DNA of 64,000 nucleotides from Cellulomonas sp. KRMCY2 (GCF_000526515.1 NZ_JAGF01000001.1:3348001-3412000); one strand, 5' to 3'. Numbered from the stretch's first letter, positions 45,057 through 54,716 are shown. Made by a program: numbers and translations. Notes: generated by a model not told the origin, from the letters alone.

Positions 45057-45179
45057 GGGACAGACGCTAGGTCATGGCGCCGACAGCGCTGCGCCGACAC
45101 CCCTGGGCCTGACGTGCGGGAGCCCCGGCGGTGGCCGCTCGCCCGGCGTGTGTCAGTGCTGCCGCCTAACGTGCCAGGC

Positions 45180-45419
45180 ATGATCATCGACTGCGGAAGC
45201 TGTACGGTGCGCGGCGACGCGTGCTCGGACTGCGTGGTGACCTTCATGGCCATCCCGGTGCGCCAGGTACGCCAGGTCGGCCGGTCGGGTGGCCGGCCGA
45301 GCGAGGCGGCTGCCCGGGCCGCCCCCGGCATGGACCTCGACGACGCGGAGCGGGATGCGATCGAGGTCCTGGCCCGGTCCGGCCTCGTGCCACCCCTGCG
45401 CATGGCGCGGGCCGTCTGA
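45180..45419 (+). CDS. Small CxxC protein
   Basis: A 79-residue protein (ATG at 45180). Near the N-terminus it has CGSCTVRGDACSDC (CxxC-x6-CxxC), a likely zinc site or redox pair, followed by a hydrophobic strand (VVTFMAIPVRQV) and an acidic helix (MDLDDAERDAIEVLARSGL). Similar short proteins are conserved in actinobacteria; function unknown. It diverges from the exonuclease gene and ends before a hairpin facing the acyl-CoA ligase gene. Confidence 0.8.
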   Translation: MIIDCGSCTVRGDACSDCVVTFMAIPVRQVRQVGRSGGRPSEAAARAAPGMDLDDAERDAIEVLARSGLVPPLRMARAV

Positions 45420-45448
45420 GGTGCGGGCCACGGGACGGCGTGACACGC

Positions 45449-45480
45449 CTCGGGCCGGCGACCGAGGTCGCCGGCCCGAG
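45449..45480. terminator. Hairpin between convergent genes
   Basis: Perfect 14-bp stem (45449-45462 with 45467-45480), loop CGAG, 29 bp after the CxxC-protein stop and 20 bp from the end of the acyl-CoA ligase gene. Probably serves both. Confidence 0.75.
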
Positions 45481-45500
45481 ACCGATCCGTCAGGGGGCCG

Positions 45501-47318
45501 TCAGCCGGCCACCTTCTGCGGGGCGTCGGCGTACAGCGCCTCGATGTCCTCGGCGAAGTCGGTGAGCACCTTCGACCGCTTGACCTTCAGCGACGGGGTC
45601 AGGTAGTCGTTCTCGACCGTGAAGTCGGTCACCAGGATCGTGAACTTGCGGATCGACTCGGCACGCGACACCGCCTTGTTGGTGCGCCCGACCGCCCGAT
45701 CGAGCGCGGCCCGGACGTCCGGGTTCGCAGCGGCGGTCGTGACGTCCATGTCCGGCAGGCCGTGCGTGGCCAACCAGCCGGAGAGCGCCTCGGCATCGAG
45801 CGTCACCAGAGCACCGATGAACGGCTTCTGGTCGCCGACGACGACGACCTGGCTCACCAGAGGGTGGCCACGCAGGCGGTCCTCGAGCACGGCCGGGGCG
45901 ACGTTCTTGCCGCCCGCGGTGACGATGATCTCCTTCTTGCGGCCGGTGATCCGCAGGCAGCCGTCCTCGTCCATCGAGCCGAGGTCACCGGTGCGGAACC
46001 AGCCGTCCTCGAAGGCCTCCGCCGTCGCCTCGGGGTTGCCGTGGTACCCGCGGAAGACGTGCGGGCCCTTGACGAGGACCTCGCCGTCCGGTGCGATCCT
46101 CGCGGCCGTCCCGGCGATCGGCGGTCCCACGGTGCCGATCTTCGTCAGGGTCGGCAGGTTCACCGTCGTGGGCGCCGTGGTCTCGGTCAGGCCGTAGCCC
46201 TCGAGGACCTTGAGGCCGAGCCCACGGTAGAAGTGGCCGAGCCGCTCGCCGAGCGGGGCCCCGCCCGAGATCGCCCACTGCGCGTCCCCGCCGAGCGCGT
46301 GGCGGATCTTGTGGAGCACCAGGATGTCGGCGACCTTGTGCTGGAGCCGGAGCCACGGGCTGGGCCCGTGCGGGTGGTCCAGCGCGCGGGAGTACACGAT
46401 CGCGGTCTTGGCCGCCCGCTGGAAGATGGCCCGCTTGCCGCCGGCCGCGGCCTTCTGCTCGGAGGAGTTGTAGACCTTCTCGAACACACGGGGCACCGAG
46501 AGGATGAAGGTCGGCTTGAAGGTGCCGAGGTCGGCGAGCAGGTTCTTGGTGTCCGGCGCGTGGCCGATGATCGCGCCGGCCGGGACGACCAGCACCTCGA
46601 TGAACCGCGCGAAGACGTGTGCCAGGGGCATGAACAGCAGCGTGCGCGACCCGGGCGGGCAGACGACCCCGAGGCTGGCCACCGCGTTGCGGGACAGCAC
46701 GACGAAGTTGCCGTGGGTCAGCTCCGCACCCTTCGGCCGGCCGGTCGTGCCCGAGGTGTAGATGACCGTCGCGACGTCGTCGAGCCCGGCCAGGGCGCGG
46801 CGGCGAGCGATCTCCTCGTCCGGCACCTGTGCCCCGGCCGCGTTCAGGGTGTCGATCGCGCCGTCGTCCAGGCGTAGGACGGTGCTCAGCGCGGGGGTGC
46901 TGCCGCGGACCTCGGCGACCGTCGCGGCGAGGTGCTCGGTCTCCACGACGAGCAGCCGGACGTCGGCGTCCGACAGGATCCACTGGACCTGCTCGGTCGA
47001 CGACGTCTCGTACAGCGGGATCGTCACGGCGCCGGCGGCCCAGATGGCGAAGTCGAGCAGGGTCCACTCGTATCGGGTCCTGCTCATGATGCCGACGTGG
47101 TCGCCCGGCTCGATGCCCAGGGCGACGAGCCCCTTGGCCACGGCCACGACCTCGGCGTCGAACTCGCGTGCGGAGATCGGGATCCAGGGTCCGTCGGCGG
47201 TCGTCTTGTGCTCGGCGAACGTCGCGTCGGGCCAACGGGCGACGCGACCGGCGAGAAGCGAGCTGAGGTTCTCCCAGGGGGCGACCTCGACGAGCGACGG
47301 GCTGTGGAACTCGTCCAT
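45501..47318 (-). CDS. Long-chain acyl-CoA ligase
   Basis: ATG at 47318 gives 605 residues of the ANL superfamily, close in length and pattern to M. tuberculosis FadD15 (Rv2187c). AMP-binding P-loop VIYTSGTTGRPKGAELTH, core motif LEGYGLTETTAP, GWFRTGDLG with the ribose-binding Asp, and ITGRKKEIIVTAGGKNV hinge; C-terminal Lys in LTPSLKVKRSKV is the adenylation lysine. Activates fatty acids to acyl-CoA at the membrane surface. Single gene, divergent from the glucokinase (185 bp between starts). Confidence 0.93.
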   Translation of the reverse strand: MDEFHSPSLVEVAPWENLSSLLAGRVARWPDATFAEHKTTADGPWIPISAREFDAEVVAVAKGLVALGIEPGDHVGIMSRTRYEWTLLDFAIWAAGAVTIPLYETSSTEQVQWILSDADVRLLVVETEHLAATVAEVRGSTPALSTVLRLDDGAIDTLNAAGAQVPDEEIARRRALAGLDDVATVIYTSGTTGRPKGAELTHGNFVVLSRNAVASLGVVCPPGSRTLLFMPLAHVFARFIEVLVVPAGAIIGHAPDTKNLLADLGTFKPTFILSVPRVFEKVYNSSEQKAAAGGKRAIFQRAAKTAIVYSRALDHPHGPSPWLRLQHKVADILVLHKIRHALGGDAQWAISGGAPLGERLGHFYRGLGLKVLEGYGLTETTAPTTVNLPTLTKIGTVGPPIAGTAARIAPDGEVLVKGPHVFRGYHGNPEATAEAFEDGWFRTGDLGSMDEDGCLRITGRKKEIIVTAGGKNVAPAVLEDRLRGHPLVSQVVVVGDQKPFIGALVTLDAEALSGWLATHGLPDMDVTTAAANPDVRAALDRAVGRTNKAVSRAESIRKFTILVTDFTVENDYLTPSLKVKRSKVLTDFAEDIEALYADAPQKVAG

Positions 47319-47503
47319 GCTGACTCCAGTGGCAGACGGATGGTGGATAGACCTTACAGAGTTCAACTGTCCAGACCTAGACGTGGACCGTCCGCGGCGA
47401 CCCGTCCAGTCCGATCGTCCCGACGCCGACGGTGCGGACTTGGGTAGCCTTCGCTCCGACGAGTCCTCGCCGGACGGGGCATTCATCTCGAGCAAGGACG
47501 GCC

Positions 47504-48448
47504 ATGTACGCGATCGGTGTAGACATCGGCGGCACGAAGATCGCCGCCGGTGTCGTCGACGAGGACGGCAACATCCTCGCCAAGGCGAAGCGCAAGACGG
47601 TCGCCGGTGACGCGGCCGAGATCGACCGCGCGGTCGCCGATCTGTACATCGAGCTCGCCGAGGGCAGGGACGTCAGCGCCCTGGGGGTCGCGGCCGCGGG
47701 GTTCATCAGCTCCGACCGGTCCACCGCGCTGTTCGGCGCGAACATCGCATGGCGGGACTACCCGCTGCGCGAGCGCGTCGCGGCGCTGATCGACCACGAC
47801 GTCCACATCGTGGTCGAGAACGACGCCAACGCCGCCGGCTGGGCCGAGTTCCGGTTCGGCGTCGGGCGCGACGTCCAGGACATGCTCCTGCTCACCGTCG
47901 GCACCGGCCTCGGCGGCGCGGTCGTCGTCGGGGGGAACCTGGTCCGCGGTGCCTGGGGGGTCGCCGCGGAGGTGGGCCACATCCGCGTCGTGCCGGACGG
48001 CGAGCTGTGCGGCTGCGGCTTGAAGGGGTGCTGGGAGCGGTACGCCTCGGGCAGCGCGCTGGTCCGCGAGGCACGGCTGGCGGCCGCGACCCAGCCCGAC
48101 CGGGCGGCGCGTCTGCTCGAGCTGGCGGGCGGGGTCGTCGAGAAGGTGACCGGTCCGTCAGTGACCAAGGCCGCCAAGGAGGGCGACCCGCTCGCCATCG
48201 AGCTCCTCGCGCAGCTGGGGGCCTGGATCGGCGCGGGCTCCGCATCGGTCGCGGCCCTGCTCGACCCGGCCCTCGTGGTCATCGGCGGGGGAGTGGGCGC
48301 CGCAGGCGACCTGCTGCTCGAGCCGGCCAGGGCGGCGTTCCTCGCCCAGCTCTCGGGTCGCGGGTTCCGGCCGGAGGCCAGGATCGAGCTCGCGGCGATG
48401 GGCAACGACGCCGGGATCGTCGGCGCGGCGGACCTGGCCCGGTCGTAG
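47504..48448 (+). CDS. glk: ROK family glucokinase
   Basis: A 314-residue ROK kinase. ATP-binding MYAIGVDIGGTKIAAGVVD at the N-terminus, catalytic Asp in VVENDANAAGWAEF, LLLTVGTGLGGAVV, the ROK zinc motif CGCGLKGCWERYASG, and VIGGGVGAAGDLL. Phosphorylates glucose with ATP; ROK motifs do not exclude another sugar. Diverges from the acyl-CoA ligase. The stop codon lies in the first unit of a 16-bp tandem repeat. Confidence 0.92.
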   Translation: MYAIGVDIGGTKIAAGVVDEDGNILAKAKRKTVAGDAAEIDRAVADLYIELAEGRDVSALGVAAAGFISSDRSTALFGANIAWRDYPLRERVAALIDHDVHIVVENDANAAGWAEFRFGVGRDVQDMLLLTVGTGLGGAVVVGGNLVRGAWGVAAEVGHIRVVPDGELCGCGLKGCWERYASGSALVREARLAAATQPDRAARLLELAGGVVEKVTGPSVTKAAKEGDPLAIELLAQLGAWIGAGSASVAALLDPALVVIGGGVGAAGDLLLEPARAAFLAQLSGRGFRPEARIELAAMGNDAGIVGAADLARS

Positions 48449-48488
48449 CACGCGCCGGTCGCAGCACGCGCCGGTCGTAGCACGCGCC
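48441..48488. repeat. Three tandem 16-bp units across the glucokinase stop
   Basis: GGTCGTAGCACGCGCC at 48441-48456, 48457-48472 (one change) and 48473-48488. The first unit holds the TAG stop of the glucokinase gene; the array faces a convergent gene 44 bp on. Confidence 0.85.
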
Positions 48489-48531
48489 GGCCGGCGAGCA
48501 CCCGGGCTCCGCGGTGGCGCGGGCCACGCCG

Positions 48532-49050
48532 TCAGACGACGGCGCCCGTCCCCTGGTCGTCGTCGCGGTCGTGCGGCATCCGCCACAGCAGCAGCCCGAC
48601 CCCGGCCAGGAACGCCACGCCGGCCACCTCGAGCACCAACGACGGGACGTCGCGCCACACTACGGCGATCACCATGATCAGGATCGGTACCCCGACGACG
48701 GCGCCCCACGCCATGGTCAGCAACGGGTCGCCGCCGAGCACGGGGCCGGGATCGGGCGGTTCGAAGTGGTCCTCGGCCTCCTCGGCCTCCTCGACCGCCG
48801 GGTCGACGGACCAGGACCGGGGGTCGGCGGCCGACAGCGCGGGGCGCACGGTGCGGGCATCGGGGCCCGGGGTGCGGTCGGGGCTCGCCGCAGGGGGTGC
48901 CGGCTCGGGGTCGTCGGCGTCGGACGGGAGGGCGTCGGGCGGGATCGGGTCCATCCCGCTGAGGCGCGCGACGATGTCGAGCCACTGCGCCTCGTCGTCC
49001 TGGGACGGGTCTGCGCCAGGCTCCTCGGCGTCGTGCGGACGTGCAGCCAT
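48532..49050 (-). CDS. Membrane protein with acidic N-terminal half
   Basis: ATG at 49050 gives 172 residues. The first 115 residues are hydrophilic, Asp/Glu/Pro-rich and probably disordered (AEEPGADPSQDDEAQWLDIV begins an amphipathic segment); two membrane helices follow (TMAWGAVVGVPILIMVIAVVW and LVLEVAGVAFLAGVGLLLW) with a short Asp/Arg-rich tail. No recognised family motif, but the layout recurs in actinobacteria. It diverges from the acyltransferase gene, 66 bp between starts. Function unknown. Confidence 0.7.
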   Translation of the reverse strand: MAARPHDAEEPGADPSQDDEAQWLDIVARLSGMDPIPPDALPSDADDPEPAPPAASPDRTPGPDARTVRPALSAADPRSWSVDPAVEEAEEAEDHFEPPDPGPVLGGDPLLTMAWGAVVGVPILIMVIAVVWRDVPSLVLEVAGVAFLAGVGLLLWRMPHDRDDDQGTGAVV

Positions 49051-49116
49051 GCAGAGCACTCTAGAGTCGGACTGTCGTTGCGCGGACTGCGCGAACGCCG
49101 CAGCGGAGGTGACGGG

Positions 49117-49917
49117 TTGTTCTACTGGGTGATGAAGCGGGTCGTCGCGGGTCCGCTCCTGCACGGGATGTTCCGCCCGACGGTGCGCGGCCTGGAGAAC
49201 GTCCCGACGGAGGGCGGAGCCATCCTGGCGAGCAACCACCTCGCGGTGATCGACTCGTTCATCCTTGCGCTGGTGATCTCGCGCAAGATCCGGTTCATCG
49301 GCAAGGCCGAGTACTTCACCGGCACCGGGCTCAAGGGCCGCCTCAAAGCGGGCTTCTTCCGCGGGGTCGGGACGATCCCGGTCGACCGCGGGGGCGGCAA
49401 GGCGAGCGAGGCGGCACTGCGCACGGGCCTGGGTGTCCTGAACTCGGGCAACCTGTTCGGCATCTACCCGGAGGGCACGCGCAGCCCTGACGGACGCCTC
49501 TACCGGGGCAAGACGGGGATCGCGCGGCTCGCCCTGGAGTCGGGCGTCCCGGTGATCCCGGTCGCGATGGTCGACACCAACATCGCCCAGCCGATCGGCC
49601 GGGTCATGCCCAAGCCGATGCGGATCGGCATCGCCATCGGCGAGCCCCTGGACTTCAGCCGCTACAAGGGCATGGAGAACGACAGGTTCATCCTGCGCTC
49701 CGTCACGGACGAGATCATGTATGCGTTGATGAGCCTGTCCGGCCAGGAGTACGTCGACACGTACGCCGCGACGGCCAAGGCCCGGATCGCCGCGGGATAC
49801 AGCCCGGATCAGGCCGTGCCGCGCGAACGGGGCCCGGAGGCTCCCGGCGGCCGGCCCGCGCCGGACGTCCATGGAACGGTCGTGCCGCAGGACGAGGGCC
49901 CCGCGCCCCTAGAATGA
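49117..49917 (+). CDS. 1-acyl-glycerol-3-phosphate acyltransferase (PlsC type)
   Basis: TTG at 49117 is chosen because GGAGG lies 7 nt before it; 266 residues. Acyltransferase motifs NHLAVID (HX4D, catalytic), GTIPVDRGGG, YPEGTRSPDG and VPVIPVAMV. Forms phosphatidic acid from lysophosphatidate, or acylates a related lipid. The last 45 residues are Pro/Gly-rich and variable. Equivalent to Rv2182c in a similar context in M. tuberculosis. The acyl-CoA ligase close by may supply substrate. Confidence 0.92.
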   Translation: MFYWVMKRVVAGPLLHGMFRPTVRGLENVPTEGGAILASNHLAVIDSFILALVISRKIRFIGKAEYFTGTGLKGRLKAGFFRGVGTIPVDRGGGKASEAALRTGLGVLNSGNLFGIYPEGTRSPDGRLYRGKTGIARLALESGVPVIPVAMVDTNIAQPIGRVMPKPMRIGIAIGEPLDFSRYKGMENDRFILRSVTDEIMYALMSLSGQEYVDTYAATAKARIAAGYSPDQAVPRERGPEAPGGRPAPDVHGTVVPQDEGPAPLE

Positions 49918-49966
49918 GGCCGCCCGCGGCGCGGGCCAACGGTCCTGTGTCTATGGAAGGTGCACC

Positions 49967-51184
49967 ATGTCGGTTCGTCGTGTCGCTCTGCTGACCGCGG
50001 GCGGTTTCGCCCCTTGCCTGTCCTCGGCTGTCGGCGGCCTGATCGAGCGGTACACGGAGATCGCGCCGGAGATCGAGATCATCGCCTACCAGCACGGGTA
50101 CCACGGCCTGCTGACCGGCACCAAGATCGTCGTCGATGCAGAGGCGCGCGCCAGGGCCGGTCTGCTGCACCGCTTCGGCGGAAGCCCGATCGGCAACTCC
50201 CGGGTCAAGCTCACCAACGCCAAGGACTGCGTCAAGCGCGGTCTGGTCGCCGAGGGCCAGGACCCGCTCCAGGTCGCGGCCGACCAGCTCAAGGCCGATG
50301 GCATCGACGTGCTGCACACCATCGGCGGCGACGACACGAACACCACCGCAGCCGACCTCGCGGCCTACCTCGAGGAGCACGGCTACCACCTCACGGTGGT
50401 CGGCCTGCCCAAGACGATCGACAACGACATCATCCCGATCAAGCAGTCGCTGGGCGCGTGGACGGCGGCCGAGCAGGGCGCGGGGTTCGCCCGCAACGTC
50501 ATCGGCGAGCACCGCTCGGGCAACCGCATGCTCATCGTGCACGAGGTCATGGGCCGGCACTGCGGCTGGTTGACCGCCGCGACCGCTGCCGAGTACCGCA
50601 GGTGGCTCGACACCCAGGAGTGGGTGCCGAGCATCGGGCTGTCGCGTGAGCGTTGGGACATCCACGCCGTCTACGTCCCGGAGATGCAGCTCGACATCGC
50701 CGCCGAGGCCGCGCGCCTGCGCACCGTCATGGACGAGGTCGGCAACGTGACCATCTTCTTGTCCGAGGGCGCCGGGATGCACGAGATCGTCGCGCAGCTC
50801 GAGGCCTCCGGCAAGGAGGTCCCGCGGGACCCCTTCGGTCACGTCAAGCTCGACACGATCAACCCCGGCAAGTGGTTCGCCGACCAGTTCGCCAAGCTCC
50901 TGGGCGCGGAGAAGACGATGGTCCAGAAGTCGGGCTACTACTCGCGCGCCGCGGCGGCGAACGCCGAGGACCTGCGTCTGATCAAGTCGATGACGGACCT
51001 CGCCGTCGAGTGCGCCCTCAAGGGCGAGGCCGGCGTGATCGGCCACGACGAGGAGGACGGCGACCGGCTCAAGGCGATCGCGTTCCCGCGGATCGCCGGC
51101 GGCAAGGCCTTCGACGTCTCTCAGCCCTGGTTCGGCGCCCTGCTGGCGGACATCGGTCAGCCGTTCGTGCCGGCGAGCAGCTGA
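49967..51184 (+). CDS. pfp: 6-phosphofructokinase, PPi-dependent type
   Basis: A 405-residue phosphofructokinase. GGDDTNTTAADL holds Asp at the position that selects pyrophosphate over ATP, and PKTIDNDI holds the matching Lys of PPi enzymes; RVALLTAGGFAPCLSSAVGG is the N-terminal motif, here with APCLSS in place of the common PGLN. Catalyses the reversible fructose-6-phosphate/fructose-1,6-bisphosphate step of glycolysis. One-base overlap with the DAHP synthase start, so the two genes are coupled. ATP use cannot be fully excluded. Confidence 0.9.
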   Translation: MSVRRVALLTAGGFAPCLSSAVGGLIERYTEIAPEIEIIAYQHGYHGLLTGTKIVVDAEARARAGLLHRFGGSPIGNSRVKLTNAKDCVKRGLVAEGQDPLQVAADQLKADGIDVLHTIGGDDTNTTAADLAAYLEEHGYHLTVVGLPKTIDNDIIPIKQSLGAWTAAEQGAGFARNVIGEHRSGNRMLIVHEVMGRHCGWLTAATAAEYRRWLDTQEWVPSIGLSRERWDIHAVYVPEMQLDIAAEAARLRTVMDEVGNVTIFLSEGAGMHEIVAQLEASGKEVPRDPFGHVKLDTINPGKWFADQFAKLLGAEKTMVQKSGYYSRAAAANAEDLRLIKSMTDLAVECALKGEAGVIGHDEEDGDRLKAIAFPRIAGGKAFDVSQPWFGALLADIGQPFVPASS

Positions 51185-52536
51185 TGAGCGTTCCGCCCGA
51201 TCCTGCCCTCGTCGCAGGCCTGGACCACTGGCGAACCCTCGACGCCCAGCAGCAGCCCCGGTGGCCCGATCCGGCCGCCGTCGAGGTGGCCACGCGGGAG
51301 CTGGCCACCTTCCCGCCGCTGGTGTTCGCCGGCGAGGCGGACGTGCTGACCGCGCGCCTCGCCGCAGCGGGCCGTGGTGAGGCCTTCGTCCTGCAGGGTG
51401 GCGACTGCGCCGAGACGTTCGCCGAGGCGACCGCGGACAACATCCGCAACAAGATCAAGACGATCCTGCAGATGGCCGTGGTGCTCACCTATGGAGCGAG
51501 CCTCCCGGTGGTCAAGATGGGCCGGATGGCGGGGCAGTACGCGAAGCCACGCAGCTCCGACGACGAGACGCGCGACGGCGTGACCCTGCCGGCCTACCGC
51601 GGCGACGCGGTCAACGGGCACCCGTTCACGCCCGAGGACCGGATCCCCGACCCGCGGCGCCTGCTCGCCGCGTACCACCGCTCGTCGGCGACCCTCAACC
51701 TCATCCGGGCGTTCACGACCGGGGGCTTCGCGGACCTGCGTCGGGTGCACGAGTGGAACCGCGGCTTCACCGCGAACCCCGCGTACTCGCGCTACGAGGA
51801 GGTCGCCGCCGAGATCGACCGGGCGATCCGGTTCATGGCCGCGTGCGGGGCCGACTTCGACGCGCTGCGGACCGTCGAGTTCTTCTCCAGCCACGAGGCG
51901 CTGCTGCTCGACTACGAGCGTGCCCTGACCAGGATCGACTCGCGTACCGGGACGGCCTACGACTGCTCGGCGCACTTCGTGTGGATCGGTGAGCGCACGC
52001 GTCGGCTCGACGGTGCGCACGTCGACTTCCTGTCCCGGGTGCGCAACCCGATCGGGGTCAAGCTCGGCCCGACGACGACGGCCGACGACGCCCTGGCGCT
52101 GATGGACAAGCTGAACCCGTCCGATCAGCCGGGCCGCCTGACCTTCATCACCCGGATGGGTGCCGAGCGGGTCCGTGACGCGCTCCCCGGGCTGGTCGAG
52201 AAGGTCACCGCCTCGGGGCGGCCGGTCACCTGGATGTGCGACCCCATGCACGGGAACACGATCACGTCGTCCAGCGGGTACAAGACCCGCCGGCTCGAGG
52301 ACGTGCTCGACGAGGTGCGCGGGTTCTTCGAGGTGCACCGGGCGATCGGGTCGGTCCCGGGCGGGCTGCACACCGAGCTGACCGGTGACGACGTCACCGA
52401 GGTGCTCGGCGGCAGCGAGGAGATCGACGACGAGGGCCTGGCGCGGCGCTACGAGACGCTCGTCGACCCGCGCCTCAACCACCAGCAGTCGCTCGAGATG
52501 GCCTTCCAGGTCGCGGCGATGATCCGCGGGAGCTGA
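51184..52536 (+). CDS. aroG: Class II DAHP synthase
   Basis: A 450-residue class II 3-deoxy-7-phosphoheptulonate synthase that opens the shikimate pathway from PEP and erythrose-4-phosphate. LQGGDCAETFAEA (metal-binding Cys), KMGRMAGQYAKPRS, EFFSSHEALLLDYE, and WMCDPMHGNT are family hallmarks. Slightly shorter at the N-terminus than M. tuberculosis AroG (Rv2178c). Follows pfp with coupled translation, linking glycolytic flow and aromatic synthesis; converges with the PASTA kinase gene. Confidence 0.95.
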   Translation: MSVPPDPALVAGLDHWRTLDAQQQPRWPDPAAVEVATRELATFPPLVFAGEADVLTARLAAAGRGEAFVLQGGDCAETFAEATADNIRNKIKTILQMAVVLTYGASLPVVKMGRMAGQYAKPRSSDDETRDGVTLPAYRGDAVNGHPFTPEDRIPDPRRLLAAYHRSSATLNLIRAFTTGGFADLRRVHEWNRGFTANPAYSRYEEVAAEIDRAIRFMAACGADFDALRTVEFFSSHEALLLDYERALTRIDSRTGTAYDCSAHFVWIGERTRRLDGAHVDFLSRVRNPIGVKLGPTTTADDALALMDKLNPSDQPGRLTFITRMGAERVRDALPGLVEKVTASGRPVTWMCDPMHGNTITSSSGYKTRRLEDVLDEVRGFFEVHRAIGSVPGGLHTELTGDDVTEVLGGSEEIDDEGLARRYETLVDPRLNHQQSLEMAFQVAAMIRGS

Positions 52537-52631
52537 CCGGCTCAGGGTCGCAGCGCGACCACGCCGTGCCCGCCGGCGTCGGCGCTCGCGCAGTCCGTCC
52601 TGGTGCCGGTGGTGGTGGCTGACCGGCTGGG

Positions 52632-54716
52632 TCAGCGGACCGTCAGTGTGATGGTGGATCCCTTGGGTACCGCCACACCCGCCACCGGGTCCTGGTTCAC
52701 GACCTGCGTGTCCCAGAAGAACGACTTCTGGGCGTCGACCTCGAACCCGAGCTCCACGAGCGTGGCGGTCGCCTGTCCCAGATCCTGGCCGACGACGTCG
52801 GGCACCAGGACGAGCGGCGGTCCCTGGGAGGTCGTGATCGAGACCGGGTCGGTCCGGTGGGCGGCCGCGCCAGGCGTCGGGTTCTGCGCCATCACGACGC
52901 CCTCCGCGTACTCCTCGCTGTAGTCGGTCAGCTCCTCGGCCACCACCAGGCCCTGGTCGGTGAGCTGCCCGATGGCCTCGTCCCGCGGAGCGCCGATCAC
53001 CGAGATGACAGTCAGCGGCGCGGGGCCGTCCGAGACGAGCAGCCGGACCTCGGCACCGACCGCGAGCTGGGTGTCGCCCTCGGCCGAGACGGTCAGCACG
53101 TGGTCCGCCGCCGTCAAGTCGTCGAAGCTGCGCTCGGGCGTCGGTACCACGAACCCGGCGGCCTCCAGCGCGGCGGTCACGTCGGCGGCGGGGAGCCCGA
53201 CCAGGCCGGCCGGCACGGTGCGCAGGTCGGGGCCCTTCGAGACGGCAAGGTCCACCGACCCGTCCTTGAGGATGCGCGCGCCCTCGCCCGGCGCGGCGTC
53301 CACCACGATGCCCTTGGCCACCTCGGGGTCGAAGACCTCGGTCGGTGCCGCGTCCAGCCCGGCGTCGGCGAGCAGCCCCTCGGCCGCCGCGAGCTCGGCG
53401 CCGACCAGCCCGGACGGAACGACCGTGTACGCCCCCGGTCCGGCAGTCAGGAACCACCAGAGGCCGCCGCCGACGAGGGCGAGCAGCGCGACGAGCGGCA
53501 GGACCACCGCGAGCACGCGCCTGCGGGGCCGCTCCGGGTCGACGTCCGGCTCGGGGTCCGGCGCCAGGCCGCTGCCGATCTGGAGCGCGATGGTGCCGCC
53601 GTAGCCGCGCTCCTGGTCGGCGGGGGTCGGCGGCGGGGGACCGCGACGCGGTCGGGGCACGGCGATCGCCGCCGTCGCGTCCGGGTCCGGCTCGTCGGTG
53701 GTGCGGGCCGCGTGTCGCGCGATGCTCGTGCGCGGCTCGTCGTCCTCCTCGAACCTGTCGTCGAACGTGTCCTCGAGCTCGTCGTCGTCCGGGTCGCCGG
53801 CCGTCGTGTTCGGCAGGGTGATCGACGGCGGGACGTCGGCGCGACGCGCGAGGGTCGGCTCGTCGAGCGCCGCCCGGGTGCGCCGCAGCAGCGCGAGGGC
53901 CGCGCTCGCGTCGGCCGGGCGCTCGTCCGGCTCGCGCGCGGCCAGGGCGCTGATCAGCTCGTCGATCTCCAGCGGCAACCAGGCCACGACGTCGGACGCC
54001 GCCGGGATGTCGTTGTGGACGTGCTGGTAGGCGATCTGGATCGGGGTCGCGCCGGTGAAGGGCTGGACGCCGGTGATCATCTCGTAGAGCAGGATCCCGA
54101 CCGCGTAGACGTCCGTCCTGGTGTCGCTCGTCCCGTGCGCGACGAGCTCGGGGGACAGGTACGCGACGGTGCCCAGCACGGTGCCCGTCGTCGTCGCGGT
54201 GACCTCGGTGACCGCGCGCGCCAGGCCGAAGTCGGCCACCTTGATCCGGCCGTCCGAGCCGAGCAGGACGTTCTCCGGCTTGATGTCGCGGTGCACCAGG
54301 CCGACCCGGTGCGCCGCGGCGAGGGCCTCGAGGATCGCCTCGACCGTGCCGAAGGCCTCCTGCAGGCTCAGCGAGCCGGACTCACCGAGGTGCCGTCGCA
54401 GGTTGGTGCCCTCGATGTACTCCATCGTCAGGTAGCTGGTCTCGCCGTCGACGCCCTGGTCGAAGACGCCGACCAGGCCGGGGTGCGTCAGCCGGGCGGC
54501 AGCCCGCGCCTCACGCCGGAACCGGGCGACGAACTCCGAGCCCGCCCCGCCCTCGGCCAGGTGCGGGTGCATGACCTTGATGGCCACCTCGCGGTCGAGG
54601 CGTCGGTCGACGGCCAGGTACACCGTCGCCATCCCGCCGCGGGCGATCCTGGACAGCACCTCGTACCGTCCGTCGACCAGACGGCCGAGGAGGGGGTCGG
54701 TGAGGGTGGCTGCCAC
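52632..54716 (-). CDS. pknL: PASTA-domain Ser/Thr kinase (PknL-like)
   Basis: A 694-residue membrane kinase. Cytoplasmic kinase domain (about 14-275) with VAIKVM, HRDIKPENVLL, DFGLARAV and the activation segment TVLGTVAYLSPE; juxtamembrane linker rich in Asp/Glu/Pro; one helix (VLAVVLPLVALLALVGGGLWW) near 405; four PASTA repeats outside, which in relatives bind peptidoglycan fragments. Name by context: class II aroG, a Rv2175c-like protein and a polyprenyl synthase surround it, as around pknL in M. tuberculosis, although that PknL lacks PASTA while the Corynebacterium one has them. Likely substrate: the Rv2175c-like protein. Confidence 0.92.
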   Translation of the reverse strand: MAATLTDPLLGRLVDGRYEVLSRIARGGMATVYLAVDRRLDREVAIKVMHPHLAEGGAGSEFVARFRREARAAARLTHPGLVGVFDQGVDGETSYLTMEYIEGTNLRRHLGESGSLSLQEAFGTVEAILEALAAAHRVGLVHRDIKPENVLLGSDGRIKVADFGLARAVTEVTATTTGTVLGTVAYLSPELVAHGTSDTRTDVYAVGILLYEMITGVQPFTGATPIQIAYQHVHNDIPAASDVVAWLPLEIDELISALAAREPDERPADASAALALLRRTRAALDEPTLARRADVPPSITLPNTTAGDPDDDELEDTFDDRFEEDDEPRTSIARHAARTTDEPDPDATAAIAVPRPRRGPPPPTPADQERGYGGTIALQIGSGLAPDPEPDVDPERPRRRVLAVVLPLVALLALVGGGLWWFLTAGPGAYTVVPSGLVGAELAAAEGLLADAGLDAAPTEVFDPEVAKGIVVDAAPGEGARILKDGSVDLAVSKGPDLRTVPAGLVGLPAADVTAALEAAGFVVPTPERSFDDLTAADHVLTVSAEGDTQLAVGAEVRLLVSDGPAPLTVISVIGAPRDEAIGQLTDQGLVVAEELTDYSEEYAEGVVMAQNPTPGAAAHRTDPVSITTSQGPPLVLVPDVVGQDLGQATATLVELGFEVDAQKSFFWDTQVVNQDPVAGVAVPKGSTITLTVR

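Noticed and set aside
52615-52640. Terminator between aroG and pknL
   Set aside because: GCTGACC/GGTCAGC gives only a 7-bp stem and overlaps the pknL stop; too weak to claim.
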